Shown here: piece by piece, positions 26,655-38,936 of the stretch
How the letters are laid out: the number at the start of each line of letters is the position of its first letter
How positions within the stretch are numbered: the stretch's first letter is position 1
Origin: Novosphingobium decolorationis
Lineage (GTDB): Bacteria > Pseudomonadota > Alphaproteobacteria > Sphingomonadales > Sphingomonadaceae
Direction of reading: 5' to 3'
Assembly: GCF_018417475.1 (NCBI RefSeq)
Contig: NZ_CP054856.1
Coordinates: forward strand, 2,077,001-2,141,000
DNA: 64,000 nt
Notes under the pieces: generated by a model
Seen by the model: only the letters and a program-made list of their open reading frames with translations
Told to the model about the DNA's origin: nothing
Database searches by the model: none
Position numbers and translations under genes: made by a program

Positions 26655-27702
26655 GGCTTTGTTGCATAAATAGATCCAAGGCAGCAGTTAGCCTTTGAAG
26701 GCATCGATCACCCGACACGCTGAGTTTGGGGCCTTCCGAGTGCGGTGAAGCGGTTGAGGATGGCGGCGCGGATTTGCATTTCGGCGACCTGGCGATCGAA
26801 GTCGCGTGCCATGATGCGTTCGCCCAGGAGTTTGAAGCAATGCATTTTGGTTTCGACCAAGCTGCGCTGGTGATAGCCGCTCCATCGTTTCCAGATTGTC
26901 CTGCCAAACCGCTGACTTGAGCGAACGATTTCGTTGCGGGCCGCGACGCCCGGCGTACTCTCCGGCCAGGCTTGCGCATTACTGCGGGCAGGGATGATCG
27001 CACAGGCATCGCGTGCGGCAATGGCTTCGTGACAGGCCCTGGTGTCAAAAGCGCCATCGGCGCTGACGCTCGCGATAGCTTGATCGTATGGGATCTGGTC
27101 CAGCAGTTCGGGCAGCACGGGGGCATCGCCAACCCGGCTTCCCGTCACTTCGATAGCGCGGATATCCAACGATCCGAGGTCCACACCCAAGTGAACCTTT
27201 CGCCACTGGCGACGTTTGGACGGGCCATGTTTGCGCCTGCACCATTCCCCGTCTCCAACGGCCTTGATGCCCGTGCTGTCAATCAGCAGGTGCAACGGTC
27301 CGGAACTGGGCTGGCAGGGGATCTCGACAAGCAGGGTCTTCTGCCTTCGGCTCAGCGTGCTGAAATCCGGCACCGGCCAATCGAGCCCGGCCATCTCGAG
27401 AAGGCTGGCGACCATGCCGGTGGTCTGGCGCAAGGGCAGCTTGAACACGCCCTTCAGCGTCAGGCAGGCCTGGATCGCGACATCCGAGAACACCGGCTGA
27501 CGCCCGCGCTTGCCGGTCGGAGTGGATAGCCACTCCATCTCGGGGTCAAACCAGACCTGAAGCGAACCTCTCTGCGCCAGCGCTGCGTTGTAGGACTTCC
27601 AATTCGTCGTGCGGTAACGGGCGCGGGGCGGTCTGCTCATCGCCGCCTCCTAACCAACTGGATTCACCAACGGAATCCCTTGGGCATTTGCGCAACAAAG
27701 CC
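26655..27702 (-). mobile_element. IS5-family, IS903-group insertion sequence
   Basis: A 1048-bp element bounded by imperfect terminal inverted repeats GGCTTTGTTGCATAAA and (right end, reversed) GGCTTTGTTGCGCAAA, close to the known IS903 ends. It has a 9-bp target duplication as expected for that group and carries one transposase gene. It interrupts the maturase of intron copy 1. Confidence 0.93.
26708..27640 (-). CDS. IS5-family (IS903-group) DDE transposase
   Basis: A 310-residue transposase. The DDE triad is visible as LLIDSTGIK, VSADGAFDTRACH and the YHQRSLVETKMHCF signature containing the glutamate. The frame appears complete and undamaged, so the element may still be active. The length agrees with the usual ~307 residues of IS903 transposases. 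Confidence 0.93.
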   Translation of the reverse strand: MSRPPRARYRTTNWKSYNAALAQRGSLQVWFDPEMEWLSTPTGKRGRQPVFSDVAIQACLTLKGVFKLPLRQTTGMVASLLEMAGLDWPVPDFSTLSRRQKTLLVEIPCQPSSGPLHLLIDSTGIKAVGDGEWCRRKHGPSKRRQWRKVHLGVDLGSLDIRAIEVTGSRVGDAPVLPELLDQIPYDQAIASVSADGAFDTRACHEAIAARDACAIIPARSNAQAWPESTPGVAARNEIVRSSQRFGRTIWKRWSGYHQRSLVETKMHCFKLLGERIMARDFDRQVAEMQIRAAILNRFTALGRPQTQRVG

Positions 27703-27711
27703 GGGCGGAAC
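27703..27711 (+). repeat. 9-bp target-site duplication, right
   Basis: GGGCGGAAC, an identical copy of 26646-26654, immediately outside the IS right end. Confidence 0.95.
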
Positions 27712-28620
27712 CCAAAACTCGATGCCGAGAATGTCGGATCAAGGACGGGATCCAGGACTTGCAGTATCGCCTGTTGTACCAGCCGGTCGACAGCCGTCGG
27801 AATGCCCAGCTGGCGCACTCCTTTCCCGCCGGGTTTGGGAATTTCAACTCCGCGCACCAGGCTTGGACGGTAAGTACCGTCGAGTAACGAGGCGATCAGC
27901 CTCTCACGGTTTCCTGCAATCCAGTCACGCAGGTCGGGGACGGTCATCCCGTCCACGCCCGGCGCCCCCTTGTTCGCTTTCACCCGCTTGTAGGCTTGGT
28001 TCAGGTTGGCCGAGCTGGCCACCTCCTCCATCACGTAACGCGTCAAGGCGAGGGGCTCGGCCCATGCCGTGGGTGATTGCCGCTCCTCGATCGTCCCAGC
28101 GCCAGTTCCGCCTTTGCCGGTGACGTCGTGGCCAAGCGATGCCTTCAGGGCTTCATCGAAGAAGTCCTGCTGCTTCCCGCTACCTTGCTGCCGCTCCACA
28201 CCCATCGAATGTGCCCAGTCTTGCTCCTTGGGTACCGAATTTGGTCCTTCGCCGGCTTGCGCCCGCTACTATGACCGCTGCTGACTTCTCCGGGCCCATC
28301 CAGCAACATCACTGCCGCTGTTCTCCGGATCGTCCGGAGAGGCCAGGAGATCTCCCGGGGTAAGACGTTGATCCTTCACTCGGTCGCTGCCGGATTTACC
28401 AATGCGCGCGTCTGTCTGGCTATCGGACATCCCCATCCATTGCTGGGTTATCCCGCCGCACCGGCCTTCTATCCGATTCCTGTTCGTCAGCTCCGAGCTT
28501 TGCCTCCGGCTTCCTCCCCACCCCGCCTCGCGGCGACGCAGTTGCCTTCAGCTAGCAGTTCCCACCAGCAGGCCTGCAAAGGACTTACACCTCCTGCATC
28601 AACGCCGTGCCCGGCACACA

Positions 28621-30525
28621 ATCGAGTAGGGGGGCGCCTCACGGCGCCCCCCTCTCACACCACCGGACGTACGTACTGCGTATCACGGCGGTTTCCGGTA
28701 CGGTTTAAGGCGGCATGTTGGAGAGCGAGGCTTGAGAGACCTGCCTGATCGAACCATGCGTTGGGCATGCCGTGGGCGGCCTGAGGGCTGCCCGACAGGC
28801 GCCACCAGCCCTTTCCCGAGAGCGCGAAGATCCAAGCCTGCCATTCTGGGACGCCGTTTTCCTAAGAAAGTGGCGATCGTCATGGTGCGCTTGCACTGTT
28901 TGAGCCGGACGCAGCGAAGCTTGCGCCGGAGCCAGCTGTCGATCTCGCGCAAAACCGTCTGAGCCCGGGCGTGTCGGTAGTAGGTGACCCACCCTGTAGT
29001 GAAGGCATTGGTCTGTGCGATCATCGCCGCGAGGCTGATGCCTCGGTTGCGGCGCGTAATCGCCCTGAGCCGCTCCTTCAGCCGCGTGAGACTTTTGTTC
29101 GCTATGCTCAAAAAGCCTCCCGCTGTCAGACGGTGGCCGAGGAAGGTACGTTCCCGGACGTGTGCAACCGCGCTCTTGGCCTGATTGACGCGGAGTCGGA
29201 GCTTGCCTTCCAGCAAGGCGGTAACCGAAGCCATGACGCGCTCCCCCGCTGCCTGTGACCGTACATAGATGTTACAGTCGTCGGCGTAGCGGCAGAACCG
29301 GTGGCCCCGGCGTTCGAGCTCCTTGTCGAGGTCATCCAGAATGAGGTTAGCGATCAGCGGCGAGAGAGGGCCGCCTTGCGGGGTCCTCCTGCCGTTCGAC
29401 GTGCACACCACCCGACAGCATCCCGGCCTGTAGAAACCGGCGGATGATGACGAGCAGGCGTGGGTCGGCGATGTGCCGGGCCAGACGGGCCATGACGATG
29501 TCGTGGTTCACCCGATCAAAGAATTTCTCCAGGTCGAGGTCTACGACGATCGCATAGCCGTCCCGCACATAGTCCCGGGCCTGACGCAGCGCATCGTGTG
29601 CGCCGCGTCCGGGGCGGAACCCAAAACTCGATGCCGAGAATGTCGGATCAAGGACGGGATCCAGGACTTGCAGTATCGCCTGTTGTACCAGCCGGTCGAC
29701 AGCCGTCGGAATGCCCAGCTGGCGCACCTTTCCCGCCGGGTTTGGGAATTTCAACCCGCGCACCGTGCTTGGACGGTAAGTACCGTCGAGTAACGAGGCG
29801 ATCAGCCTCTCACGGTTTCCTGCAATCCAGTCACGCAGGTCGGGGACGGTCATCCCGTCCACGCCCGGCGCCCCCTTGTTCGCTTTCACCCGCTTGTAGG
29901 CTTGGTTCAGGTTGGCCGAGCTGGCCACCTCCTCCATCACGTAACGCGTCAAGGCGAGGGGCTCGGCCCATGCCGTGGGTGATTGCCGCTCCTCGATCGT
30001 CCCAGCGCCAGTTCCGCCTTTGCCGGTGACGTCGTGGCCAAGCGATGCCTTCAGGGCTTCATCGAAGAAGTCCTGCTGCTTCCCGCTACCTTGCTGCCGC
30101 TCCACACCCATCGAATGTGCCCAGTCTTGCTCCTTGGGTACCGAATTTGGTCCTTCGCCGGCTTGCGCCCGCTACTATGACCGCTGCTGACTTCTCCGGG
30201 CCCATCCAGCAACATCACTGCCGCTGTTCTCCGGATCGTCCGGAGAGGCCAGGAGATCTCCCGGGGTAAGACGTTGATCCTTCACTCGGTCGCTGCCGGA
30301 TTTACCAATGCGCGCGTCTGTCTGGCTATCGGACATCCCCATCCATTGCTGGGTTATCCCGCCGCACCGGCCTTCTATCCGATTCCTGTTCGTCAGCTCC
30401 GAGCTTTGCCTCCGGCTTCCTCCCCACCCCGCCTCGCGGCGACGCAGTTGCCTTCAGCTAGCAGTTCCCACCAGCAGGCCTGCAAAGGACTTACACCTCC
30501 TGCATCAACGCCGTGCCCGGCACAC
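28621..30525 (-). mobile_element. Group II intron (class C type), copy 2, with frameshifted maturase
   Basis: A 1905-base intron with 5' GTGTG at 30521-30525 and 3' ...CTACTCGAT at 28621. The 5' exon is the terminator hairpin of the ligI operon plus TCTTT, the classic class C insertion site. Copy 1 begins after one T. Compared with copy 1 it lacks 7 bases at four places (near 28862, 29386, 29728 and 29755). Confidence 0.87.
28655..30111 (-). pseudogene. Group II intron reverse transcriptase/maturase, frameshifted (copy 2)
   Basis: The frame runs from 30111 through the RT core to HVERQE near 29386. There a 2-base loss breaks it just before TPQGGPLSPL; the following frame carries YADD and the thumb. 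A second 2-base loss at about 28862 breaks the maturase domain after TMTIATFL. Two further small deletions near 29728 and 29755 compensate each other and change a short stretch to STVRGLKFPNPAGK. No complete protein can be made from this copy. Confidence 0.85.
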
Positions 30526-30560
30526 AAAGAGGGGGAGAGCGCTTGGCGCCCTCCCCCTTC
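30526..30560 (-). terminator. Rho-independent terminator of the ligK-ligU-ligI operon; intron 5' exon
   Basis: On the minus strand GGGGGAGGGCGC-CAAG-GCGCTCTCCCCC (one G-U pair) is followed by TCTTT and then the intron GTGTG. It lies 31 bases past the ligI stop. Confidence 0.88.
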
Positions 30561-30590
30561 AGTCGTCAGAGTTTGTAAAAGGCGGGGTGC

Positions 30591-32581
<1,991 letters not shown>

Positions 32582-32589
<8 letters not shown>

Positions 32590-33256
32590 ACTTCAGGCCT
32601 TCCTTCTCCAGACGCTCGCGCATCTTGTACATGTCGAGACCAAGGACGCCCGAGGCCAGCTTCTCGCGCTTCTCGCCTTCGTTGGCTTCGCGGGCCTGCG
32701 CGGCCTTGAGGACTTCGGCCGCCTTTTCGCGCGGCACGCAGACCACGCCATCGTCATCGGCCACGATCACGTCGCCCGGGTTCACCGCGCAGTTCGCGCA
32801 GACGACGGGCACGTTGACCGAGCCGATCGTGTTCTTCACCGTACCTTGCGCATAGACGGCCTTGGACCAGACCGGGAACTGCATTTCCGTGAGGTCACGC
32901 ACGTCGCGCACACCCGCATCGATGATCAGGCCCCGGCAGCCCCGCGCCTGCGCACTGGTCGCCAGAAGGTCGCCGAAGTAACCGTCCTCGCACGGGGAGG
33001 TCGGCGCGAGCAGGAGCACATCGCCCTCCTGCAGCTGCTCGATGGCGACGTGGACCATCCAATTGTCGCCCGGGGGCGAGCTGATGGTCACGGCCGAACC
33101 GGCGATGCGCGCGCCCGAATAGATCGGCCGCATGTAGCTGGCGAGCAGGCCCGTGCGCCCCTGCGCTTCGTGGACGGTGGCAACGCCGCAGGCGGCCAGA
33201 CCGTCGATGATCGCAGGATCGGCCCGCTCGATATTCTGGACGACGACACCCGACAT
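32582..33256 (-). CDS. ligK: 4-carboxy-4-hydroxy-2-oxoadipate aldolase / oxaloacetate decarboxylase
   Basis: A 224-residue RraA-fold class II pyruvate aldolase. It cleaves 4-carboxy-4-hydroxy-2-oxoadipate to pyruvate and oxaloacetate, the final step of the pathway, and usually also decarboxylates oxaloacetate. The divalent-metal/substrate block [15 protein letters not shown] and [12 protein letters not shown] contain the conserved Arg and Asp. The length agrees with LigK/ProA. It is first gene of the minus-strand operon, divergent from the LysR regulator over a 116-bp promoter region. Confidence 0.93.
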
Positions 33257-33339
33257 GGCAGCACTCCTCTTCGCTCGTTATCAATTCAGGTTGGCCCTGA
33301 CATGGGCTTCGCGCGTGCGAGGGGGAAAGAGAACTTTGG

Positions 33340-33351
33340 CAATCGCCATTG
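33340..33351. promoter_or_regulatory. Candidate LysR-type binding site between ligK and the regulator
   Basis: CAATCGCCATTG is an inverted repeat with 4-base arms inside TTTGGCAATCGCCATTGG. It lies 22 bases before the regulator ATG and about 85 bases from the ligK ATG, a usual position for an autoregulating LysR divergon. Short arms keep confidence low. Confidence 0.4.
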
Positions 33352-33372
33352 GATTTGGCTAAAGATGCCCGC

Positions 33373-34539
33373 ATGAACGTCTGGGAACTGAACTTGCGCC
33401 ACTTGCGCGCGGTCTTGAAAATTGCCGAACTGGGAACGGTCAGCGCGGCGACGAGTGCGGTCAATCTCAGCCAGCCCGCAATAACACAGGCGTTAGGACG
33501 CCTGGAGGCGGCGCTGCAGGTTCCCCTGTTCGAGCGGCGCCACGACGGGATGGTGCCCACGCACGCCGGACAGATTCTCAGGAGCCGTATTTCGGCCGCG
33601 CTCCTGCACGTGCGCAGCCCCCACGTCACGATGTCGCGCCTGCGCGCGCTCCTCGCGCTTTCGGACAGCGGCAGCTACGCGGGCGCCAGCCAGGAAACGG
33701 GACTTTCGCTCCCCTCGATCCACCGCGCGGTAAACGACCTCGCCCTCGCGCTGCGCCGCCCGTTGGTCGTACGCCGGGGCAAGCACGTGGTCATGACCGA
33801 TACCGGCGCGCAGTTCGCGCGCGAATTTCGCCTCGCCGTGGTCGAGCTGGAAGCCGGACTCTCCGAGATCCAGGCGCTGCGCGGCCACGAGACGCGCCGC
33901 ATCGCGATCGGCGCGATGCCGCTCTCGCGCGCCCGCATCCTCCCTCTGGCCGTAGCCCGTTTCCACGCGCGCCGTCCCCAAGTACGGCTCACCATCGTCG
34001 AGGGCTCGCGCGCCGAACTGGTCGAGCCCTTGCGCAACGGCTCGCTCGACGTGATGGTCGGCGCGCTGCGCAGCCCGCTCGTCGAGACCGACCTCGAACA
34101 GCGCACCCTGTTCGAGGACGTGCCCGTCTTCCTGGGCCGCCACGACCACCCCCTCGTCGGCACGGAGCCCGAAGCCGCCGATCTCGCCCGCTACCCGTTC
34201 TGCCTGCCCGCGCGCGGCACACCGCTTCGCGACAGCTTCGAGCGCTACTTCGAAAGCCATGGCCAGAGCCCGCAGGTCCCACTGGAATCGGGCTCGGTGA
34301 TGATGATCCGGCAGGTCATGATGGACAGCGATTTCCTGACCCTCCTCTCGCGCGACCAGGTGCCCGTCGAACTGGAAGCCAAGTGGCTTTCGCAGGTTGC
34401 TCAACTCCCCGCTCAATTCCACCGTGTTATCGGGATGACCACCCGCCACTCGCTACGTCCGACCACTGTTCAGGAGGAGTTTTTCGCGGATCTTGAGCAG
34501 GCCGCGCACGAAATCGCAACAGGCACAAAAACACGTTGA
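33373..34539 (+). CDS. LysR-type regulator of the lig genes, with duplicated HTH domain
   Basis: A 388-residue LysR-family protein. Two successive LysR-type winged HTH domains are visible. HTH1 at about 6-70 contains AATSAVNLSQPAITQALGRL and PLFERRHDGMVPTHAG. HTH2 at about 85-150 contains ASQETGLSLPSIHRAVNDL and PLVVRRGKHVVMTDTG. A normal effector-binding domain begins near residue 170 (RIAIGAMPLSRARILPLAV). Ordinary LysR proteins are about 300 residues with one HTH. Its position, divergent from ligK and upstream of ligJABC, makes it the probable activator, analogous to LigR. The inducer is unknown from sequence. The ATG at 33373 is taken because the HTH starts there. Confidence 0.87.
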   Translation: MNVWELNLRHLRAVLKIAELGTVSAATSAVNLSQPAITQALGRLEAALQVPLFERRHDGMVPTHAGQILRSRISAALLHVRSPHVTMSRLRALLALSDSGSYAGASQETGLSLPSIHRAVNDLALALRRPLVVRRGKHVVMTDTGAQFAREFRLAVVELEAGLSEIQALRGHETRRIAIGAMPLSRARILPLAVARFHARRPQVRLTIVEGSRAELVEPLRNGSLDVMVGALRSPLVETDLEQRTLFEDVPVFLGRHDHPLVGTEPEAADLARYPFCLPARGTPLRDSFERYFESHGQSPQVPLESGSVMMIRQVMMDSDFLTLLSRDQVPVELEAKWLSQVAQLPAQFHRVIGMTTRHSLRPTTVQEEFFADLEQAAHEIATGTKTR

Positions 34540-34602
34540 TTAGGCAAAGCTTATAAGAGCAAGGCAGTTCCGATTAGCCGCCCGCCGCCACCGGGGGCAG
34601 AC

Positions 34603-35502
34603 ATGCCCGCCATGACACAGGCCCGCACCAAGTTCGCTTGCCTTATCGGCTTCGGGGAAGCCGGATCGACCTTTGCCCGCGCTGGAAGCTGGGGGCCGCG
34701 CGCCGCTGCCTTCGACATTGCGCCCCCGCGCCGCGCGGTCATGGAAGAACTGGGCGTCACGCCCTGCGCCAGCGCGGAAGAGGCGCTTACCGGAGCCTCG
34801 CTGGTGCTCTCGCTCGTCACCGCCGACCAGGCGCTGGAGGTCGCGCGCACCTGCGCTGCGCTGATCTCTCCGGACGCGCTGTTCTGCGACATGAACTCGG
34901 TCGCCCCCGGTACCAAGCGCGCGGCGGCCGAGGCCTTTGCCGCGGCGGGCAAGCGCTATGTGGACGTCGCCATCATGGCGCCTGTGAACCCCGCGCGCCT
35001 TGGTGTACCGCTCAACATCTCCGGGCCCGACGCAGCTGAGGCGAAAGACCTCCTTACCGGAATGGGCTTTGCAAAGACCCGCATTGTGGGCGATACCATC
35101 GGCCGCGCCTCGGCGATCAAGCTGGTCCGCTCGGTCATGGTCAAGGGGCTGGAGGCGCTCACTGCCGAGATGATGCTGGCGGCCCATGCGGAAGGCGTGG
35201 CCGAGGACGTGCTCGCCTCGCTCGACGCCAGCGAAAAGACGATCACCTGGCCCGAACGCGCCGACTACAACCTCGACCGCATGATGATCCACGGCCGCCG
35301 CCGCTCGGCCGAAATGGCCGAGGCCGCCGCCATGCTGCGCGACCTGGGCATCGATCCGCTGATGACGCAGGGCACCGTCGCGCGCCATCAGGACATCGGT
35401 GAGCTCGGCCTCAACCCGCCGCCCGCAGGCTACGCGGCCAAGCTCGACGCCATCACCGCATCACCGAAAAACCATCCGAATTCGAACAAGGGAGAGAGCT
35501 GA
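34603..35502 (+). CDS. 6-phosphogluconate dehydrogenase-like NAD(P) oxidoreductase, DUF1932
   Basis: A 299-residue protein with an N-terminal Rossmann fold (CLIGFGEAGSTFA, a GxGxxG dinucleotide site) and a C-terminal DUF1932 helical domain from about residue 175. It belongs to the beta-hydroxyacid dehydrogenase-like superfamily and is often found within protocatechuate 4,5-cleavage clusters; its exact reaction is not established. Here it sits between the LysR gene and ligJ, four bases before ligJ, so it is cotranscribed with the pathway. GGGGG lies six bases before the ATG at 34603. A redox step on a pathway intermediate is inferred only from context. Confidence 0.78.
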   Translation: MPAMTQARTKFACLIGFGEAGSTFARAGSWGPRAAAFDIAPPRRAVMEELGVTPCASAEEALTGASLVLSLVTADQALEVARTCAALISPDALFCDMNSVAPGTKRAAAEAFAAAGKRYVDVAIMAPVNPARLGVPLNISGPDAAEAKDLLTGMGFAKTRIVGDTIGRASAIKLVRSVMVKGLEALTAEMMLAAHAEGVAEDVLASLDASEKTITWPERADYNLDRMMIHGRRRSAEMAEAAAMLRDLGIDPLMTQGTVARHQDIGELGLNPPPAGYAAKLDAITASPKNHPNSNKGES

Positions 35503-35506
35503 AGCC

Positions 35507-36532
35507 ATGTCGCTCGTCATCGACTGCCACGGTCACTACACCGTCCTGCCCAAGGGCCACGACGCCTGGCGCGAGGAACAGAAGGCCGCCTTCAAGGCCG
35601 GCACCACGCCCCCGCCCTATCCCGAGATCACCGACGAGGAAATCCGCGAGACGATCGAGGGCAACCAGCTCAAGCTCATCAAGGAGCGCGGCGCGGACCT
35701 CACGATCTTCTCCCCGCGCGCCTCGGCCATGGCCCCGCATGTCGGCGACCAGGCGGTCGCGGCCGAGTGGGCAACCCACTGCAACAACCTCATCTACCGC
35801 GTCACGCAGATGTTCCCCGAGACGTTCGTGGGCGTGTGCATGCTGCCCCAGAGCCCCAAGGCGGACCTGACCGCCTCGGTCAAGGAACTGAAGCGCTGCG
35901 TCGAGGAGCTGGGCTTCATCGGCTGCAACCTCAATCCCGATCCGGGCGGCGGCCACTTCGAGCACCCCCCGCTCACCGACGAGTACTGGTTCCCCATCTA
36001 CGAGGCGATGTGCGAGCTTGACGTTCCCGCGATGATCCACGTCTCGGGCTCCTGCAACCCGGCGATGCACGCGACGGGCGGCTACTATCTTGCCGCCGAC
36101 ACGGTCGCCTTCATGCAGCTGATGCAGGGTGATCTCTTCGCGAAATTCCCCAAGCTGCGCTTCATCATCCCGCACGGCGGCGGCGCGGTGCCCTATCACT
36201 GGGGCCGTTACCGGGGCCTGGCCGACATGCTCAAGAAGCCCAGCCTCGACGAATACATCATGAACAACGTGTTCTTTGATACCTGCGTCTACCACCAGCC
36301 CGGCGTCGACCTGCTGGCCGACGTGATCGACAACAAGAACATCCTGTTCGGCTCGGAAATGGTGGGCGCGGTGCGCGGCATCGACCCCCAGACCGGCCAC
36401 TACTTCGATGACACCAAGCGCTATGTCGACGCGCTCGACATCACCGAGGAGGAACGCCACGCGATCTTCGAGGGCAACGTGCGCAAGGTGTTCCCGCGTC
36501 TCGACGCCAAGCTGAAGGCGCGCGGCCTCTAA
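35507..36532 (+). CDS. ligJ: 4-oxalomesaconate hydratase
   Basis: A 341-residue amidohydrolase-fold enzyme, identical in length to Sphingobium LigJ. It adds water to 4-oxalomesaconate, giving 4-carboxy-4-hydroxy-2-oxoadipate for LigK. Metal-binding residues are visible as DCHGHYTV at the N-terminus (His8, His10), MIHVSGSCNP and FIIPHGGGAVPYHWGRYRG, with NILFGSEMVGAVRG near the C-terminus. The ATG at 35507 is chosen over upstream in-frame codons because the conserved DCHGH begins at residue 6 and GGGAGAG lies upstream. It is followed after 46 bases by ligA. Confidence 0.94.
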   Translation: MSLVIDCHGHYTVLPKGHDAWREEQKAAFKAGTTPPPYPEITDEEIRETIEGNQLKLIKERGADLTIFSPRASAMAPHVGDQAVAAEWATHCNNLIYRVTQMFPETFVGVCMLPQSPKADLTASVKELKRCVEELGFIGCNLNPDPGGGHFEHPPLTDEYWFPIYEAMCELDVPAMIHVSGSCNPAMHATGGYYLAADTVAFMQLMQGDLFAKFPKLRFIIPHGGGAVPYHWGRYRGLADMLKKPSLDEYIMNNVFFDTCVYHQPGVDLLADVIDNKNILFGSEMVGAVRGIDPQTGHYFDDTKRYVDALDITEEERHAIFEGNVRKVFPRLDAKLKARGL

Positions 36533-36578
36533 GGGGCCGCCTTCCTTCCCCTACCCAACCGACCCAAGGGAGAGGTCC

Positions 36579-37899
<1,321 letters not shown>

Positions 37900-37977
37900 A
37901 CCGATAGACGGGCGGCGCGGGAACAATCCCGGCGCCGCCCCGCTCACATGTACGAACAGACCAAGGAGTTCCCCCTC

Positions 37978-38934
37978 ATGCGTATAGCTCTCGTCGGCGC
38001 CGGCGCCTTCGGTGAAAAGCACCTCGACGGCCTCAAGAACATCGACGGTGTCGAAATCGCCTCGGTCATCTCGCGCCGTGCCGACCAGGCCGCCGAAGTC
38101 GCCGCCAAGTACGGCGCACCCCACTCGGGCACCGAGCTTTCCGAAGCGCTCGCCCTGCCCGATGTCGATGCCGTGATCCTGTGCACGCCGACCCAGATGC
38201 ACGCCGAACAGGCCATCGCCTGCATGGATGCGGGCAAGCACGTGCAGGTCGAGATCCCCCTGTCGGACAGCTGGGAAGCGGCCGAAGCGGTCGTCGCCAA
38301 GCAGAAGGAAACGGGCCTTGTCTGCATGGTCGGGCACACCCGCCGCTTCAATCCCTCGCACCAGTACGTGCACAACAAGATCGAGGCCGGCGAGTTCAAC
38401 GTCCAGCAGATGGACGTGCAGACCTACTTCTTCCGCCGCAAGAACATGAACGCCAAGGGCCAGCCGCGCTCGTGGACCGACCACCTGCTGTGGCACCACG
38501 CCGCGCACACCATCGACCTGTTCGCCTACCAGTCGGGCAAGATCGTCTCGGCCAACGTCCTGCAGGGGCCCAAGCACCCCGAACTCGGCATCGCGATGGA
38601 CATGTCGATCCAGCTCAAGGCGGAAACCGGCGCGATCTGCACGCTCTCGCTCTCGTTCAACAACAACGGCCCGCTCGGCACGTTCTTCCGCTACATCGGC
38701 GACAGCGAGACCTACATCGCGCGCTACGATGACCTTGTGAACGGCCGCGAGGAAGAAATCGACCTTACCGGCGTGACCGTCTCGAACAACGGCATCGAGC
38801 TGCAGGACCGCGAATTCGTGGCCGCGATCCAGGAAGGGCGCGAGCCCAACTCCTCGGTCGGCAAGGTGCTCGACTGCTACCGCGTGATCGGTGAACTCGC
38901 CGCCAGCCTCGAAGCGCAGGACGGCTGGTCCTGA
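37978..38934 (+). CDS. ligC: 4-carboxy-2-hydroxymuconate-6-semialdehyde dehydrogenase
   Basis: A 318-residue Gfo/Idh/MocA-fold NAD(P) dehydrogenase. It oxidises the ring-cleavage product (as its hemiacetal) to 2-pyrone-4,6-dicarboxylate for LigI. The dinucleotide motif LVGAGAFGEKHL opens the protein, and EIPLSDS, VGHTRRFNPSH and WHHAAHTIDL are typical LigC blocks. The ATG at 37978 is chosen over 37948 because AAGGAG lies ten bases upstream and the Rossmann motif begins at residue 5. It is followed two bases later by the aldo/keto reductase gene. Confidence 0.95.
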   Translation: MRIALVGAGAFGEKHLDGLKNIDGVEIASVISRRADQAAEVAAKYGAPHSGTELSEALALPDVDAVILCTPTQMHAEQAIACMDAGKHVQVEIPLSDSWEAAEAVVAKQKETGLVCMVGHTRRFNPSHQYVHNKIEAGEFNVQQMDVQTYFFRRKNMNAKGQPRSWTDHLLWHHAAHTIDLFAYQSGKIVSANVLQGPKHPELGIAMDMSIQLKAETGAICTLSLSFNNNGPLGTFFRYIGDSETYIARYDDLVNGREEEIDLTGVTVSNNGIELQDREFVAAIQEGREPNSSVGKVLDCYRVIGELAASLEAQDGWS

Positions 38935-38936
38935 GC

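Larger units (their letters stand above)
25685..28205 (-). pseudogene. Group II intron reverse transcriptase/maturase, interrupted by IS (copy 1)
   Basis: The N-terminal part (28205 to 27712) has the RT-0/RT-1 region with NKGAPGVDGMTV and RQLGIPTAVDRLVQQAILQV. The C-terminal part (from 26654) continues with IVVDLDLEKFFDRVNHD, TPQGGPLSPLIANLILD, the catalytic YADD, and a maturase/X domain ending near AWFDQAGLSSLALQH. No endonuclease domain is present, as in class C maturases. Apart from the IS, the frame is intact and would encode about 487 residues. Splicing help and mobility are therefore lost unless the IS is removed precisely. Confidence 0.85.
25651..28619 (-). mobile_element. Group II intron (class C type), copy 1, split by an IS element
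   Basis: On the minus strand it begins with GTGTG (28615-28619, the GUGYG 5' end) and ends in ...CTACTCGAT at 25651 after a GC-rich domain VI-like hairpin. Without the 1048-bp IS and its 9-bp duplication it is 1912 bases long. It is about 99 percent identical to copy 2, from which it is separated by a single T. It carries a maturase frame from 28205 to 25685. Ribozyme domains I-IV precede the frame in the region 28206-28619. Confidence 0.85.

Noticed and set aside
25651..30525. Two reverse-transcriptase frames considered as a retron or diversity-generating element
   Set aside because: Sequence features (GTGTG 5' end, domain VI-like 3' end, maturase domain, terminator exon) fit a group II intron; no template/variable repeat or msr-msd region is seen.
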